64,000 bases of DNA, taken from Mariniphaga sp. (lineage in GTDB: Bacteria; Bacteroidota; Bacteroidia; Bacteroidales; Prolixibacteraceae). Where the stretch lies: positions 17,236 through 81,235 of the forward strand of contig JAHYIT010000006.1 in assembly GCA_019429205.1 (NCBI GenBank), given 5' to 3'. The position numbers and the translations under genes were made by a program. How positions within the stretch are numbered: position 1 is the first letter of the stretch; the number at the start of each line of letters is the position of its first letter. This document shows positions 62,338 through 64,000 of this stretch, piece by piece. Below the pieces are notes generated by a model. It worked only from the letters and a program-made list of their open reading frames with translations, was not told where the DNA came from and searched no databases.

Positions 62338-63920
62338 AGTATAGTTTTTTTATAGTTTCTTTTGTTGAATCTGAATCGTTCTATTTCACGTTTTTTCCGT
62401 TCAATATCATTCTTTCGTTTCAGCACTTCGGCATTTTCCAGCGCTTCCTGTGCAATACGGGCCGAGCCGGTTAAAAAACCATCTGGGCCTATATAAACCT
62501 TACGTAACTCTACGCCGTGGTTGGTTAAAATGAATTCGCGAATTTGGTTGGAATTGGCCATACCCCTTGATTTAAGGACGTACATTCCCCTGTTTCGTTC
62601 GCCGTTTAATTCTATATCACGAAGCAGCAGCCAGGTATCAATAAGCGATGAAATGTTTGTATCAGCATGCTCCAATGCAGTTCCGCAGGTTGTTAAGCTG
62701 GTAAATAAGGCCGTTATTTGATTCAACTTCAGGAAATCGACAATACGCATGAGCATTGTTTTTACTTCGAACTCTTTATCGCCAATTACGAAAGTATTTA
62801 TTGGATCGAAAATTACAACTTCAGGTTTGAAATCATTAACCGCCTTGTGTGTTGCAACCAGGTGCATTTCCAAACCATAAAATGTGGGCCGGGTTGCCTG
62901 AAATTGTAAAAGTCCTTTCTGCACCAGGGGTTCAAGGTCAATTCCAATAGAAAGCATATTCCGTATAAGCTGGGTTGGAGATTCTTCGAAACAGAAATAA
63001 AGAACACGTTCGCCACGTTTACATGCTGCTTCGGCAAAGTGTGCTGCAATACTTGTTTTTCCCAATCCGGCAGTTCCCGAAATGAGTACGGTGCTCCCCC
63101 TGAAATACCCTTTTCCTTCAAGCATTTTATCGAGTGCAGTTATACCACTGGAGATTCTTTTATTTGTAACCGTGTGGTTTAATCCCAGGGAAGTTACCGG
63201 TAATATCGAAAAACCATCTTCGTTAATCAGAAACGGATATTCATTGGTACCATGAAGCGACCCACGATACTTAACAATCCGTAACCGGCGGGTGGAATTT
63301 TGTTGAGTAACCCGGTGATCGAGCATAATAACACAATCCGAAACATACTCTTCCAAACCCTGGCGTGTTAGAGTTTCGTTTCCGCGTTCACCGGTTATAA
63401 TTGCGGTAACCTTTTTTTCTTTCAGCCAACGGAACAAACGCCGCAGTTCGGCACGCAGAATCAGTTGGTTGGGCAATCCTGCAAACAAGGATTCAATGGT
63501 GTCCAAAACAACTCGTTTTGCTCCAATGGAATCAATGGCATAACCAAGGCGAATGAATAATGCTTCCAAATCGTATTCGCCGGTCTCTGCAATCTCACTG
63601 CGTTCGATGTGGACGTGTTCGAGCACAATTTTTTTGTTTTTTACAAGGTCGTCCAAATCGAAACCAAGTGAAGAAACATTTTGTATCAATTCTTCATTTG
63701 TTTCTTCGAACGACATAAACACGCCGGGTTCGTTAAACTGTGTTACTCCCCGCACAATAAACTCCATTCCGAACAGCGTTTTTCCACAACCTGCACCACC
63801 GCAAACAAGCGTTGGCCTGCCGGCAGGTAATCCGCCATTGGTTATTTCATCGAATCCCTGAATTCCGGTTGGCGACTTGTGTAGTTCATGGCCGAAGGGT
63901 TTCTCTTCCGTTTTTTTCAT
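62334..63920 (-). CDS. KaiC-like double RecA-fold ATPase
   Basis: 528 aa from ATG 63920 ([27 protein letters not shown]); the listed start 63968 is not supported. CI domain: Walker A GGAGCGKT (41-48) and the catalytic Glu pair in SFEET (72-73). CII domain: Walker A GTAGLGKT (282-289), CFEES (311-314), and the phosphosite region [12 protein letters not shown]. By eye, Ser424-Ser425 align with cyanobacterial Ser431-Thr432, while Thr426 is replaced by Ala420 or so. The C-terminal tail (500-528) is a basic coil. Heads an operon with two kaiB-like genes and a PAS protein, without KaiA. Confidence 0.92.
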   Translation of the reverse strand: MKKTEEKPFGHELHKSPTGIQGFDEITNGGLPAGRPTLVCGGAGCGKTLFGMEFIVRGVTQFNEPGVFMSFEETNEELIQNVSSLGFDLDDLVKNKKIVLEHVHIERSEIAETGEYDLEALFIRLGYAIDSIGAKRVVLDTIESLFAGLPNQLILRAELRRLFRWLKEKKVTAIITGERGNETLTRQGLEEYVSDCVIMLDHRVTQQNSTRRLRIVKYRGSLHGTNEYPFLINEDGFSILPVTSLGLNHTVTNKRISSGITALDKMLEGKGYFRGSTVLISGTAGLGKTSIAAHFAEAACKRGERVLYFCFEESPTQLIRNMLSIGIDLEPLVQKGLLQFQATRPTFYGLEMHLVATHKAVNDFKPEVVIFDPINTFVIGDKEFEVKTMLMRIVDFLKLNQITALFTSLTTCGTALEHADTNISSLIDTWLLLRDIELNGERNRGMYVLKSRGMANSNQIREFILTNHGVELRKVYIGPDGFLTGSARIAQEALENAEVLKRKNDIERKKREIERFRFNKRNYKKTIL

Positions 63921-64000
63921 TAACTCAATATCTTTAAACTGATGGCATAAAATTATGGAGTACAACAAAGGATGTTGTTACACCATTATGAAAAATATTT
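63921..64000. other. upstream region of the kai operon, cut by window edge
   Basis: 80 bp of AT-rich sequence (GGATGTTGTTACACC near 63970) containing the probable promoter of the kaiC-like gene; too short to define elements. Confidence 0.3.

Noticed and set aside
1-64000. tRNA, rRNA, riboswitch or replication origin
   Set aside because: None was recognised by eye; a covariance-model search (Infernal, tRNAscan) would be needed to exclude small or unusual ones.

Overview
The window reads as a chromosome segment of a Bacteroidota bacterium, most likely an anaerobic or facultative, polysaccharide-degrading member of the Marinilabiliales/Prolixibacteraceae type. This rests on gene content only: a fused alpha/beta E1 dehydrogenase, a TonB-dependent receptor with carboxypeptidase-like N-terminus, DUF4251, NIPSNAP, ThuA and Gfo/Idh/MocA proteins with twin-arginine or lipoprotein signals, a trimeric [FeFe] hydrogenase, AT-rich spacers and frequent TTG starts. 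No rRNA, tRNA, CRISPR array or prophage was seen. The first gene is cut by the left edge.

Layout. 1-8.4 kb: a ThuA/PmoA-like plus Gfo/Idh pair, a shortened CYTH-like gene, the E1 dehydrogenase, DUF4251, and an nfo-dat pair with overlapping stop and start. 8.4-14.3 kb: transketolase, phosphoglycerate dehydrogenase, a secreted EEP hydrolase and an esterase. 14.4-17.9 kb: a NuoE-NuoF-HydA operon for an NAD-linked, possibly electron-bifurcating [FeFe] hydrogenase, with an intrinsic terminator. 18-30 kb: envelope and housekeeping genes, including an alkaline-phosphatase-superfamily protein that appears to have lost its active site, rimO, a TonB receptor with a TPR partner, a cupin, PAP2 and an alpha/beta hydrolase. 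29.7-34.1 kb: an apparent sugar-metabolism group (NIPSNAP, ThuA, GH20-like, Gfo/Idh). 35.2-36.5 kb: a REP/RAYT patch. 36.5-48.4 kb: a hemicellulose region, with GH43, GH10 and a GPH-type symporter on one strand (xylan arm) and a sodium symporter, GH130 phosphorylase, Gfo/Idh, cellobiose-2-epimerase-like and lipocalin on the other (beta-mannan arm). 48.5-49.4 kb: Rex plus a small partner. 51.3-55.9 kb: lipid kinase, histidine kinase with heme-c-like motifs, NtrC-type regulator and archaemetzincin. 57.2-60.6 kb: an HMA-like/AraC regulator and a tightly coupled three-gene glycosyltransferase operon. 60.8-63.9 kb: a kaiC-kaiB-kaiB-PAS operon.

How the parts may work together (inference). Xylan and mannan oligomers would be imported and split by the 36-48 kb genes, feeding sugar phosphates to transketolase and serine synthesis; excess NADH could leave as H2 through the hydrogenase, with Rex as the natural redox sensor. 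The heme-type sensor kinase/NtrC pair and the KaiC/KaiB/PAS operon are two further regulatory systems whose signals and targets cannot be read from this window.

Most unusual observations: the KaiC-KaiB-KaiB-PAS operon; a RAYT transposase whose own REP repeats sit in frame inside its coding sequence and supply its stop codon; two copies of a 140-144 bp MITE-like element with conserved ends and different cores; a 29-bp inverted repeat flanking the glycosyltransferase operon; a probable pseudo-phosphatase; and several truncated genes (CYTH-like, SDR, HTH, SusC-like start).
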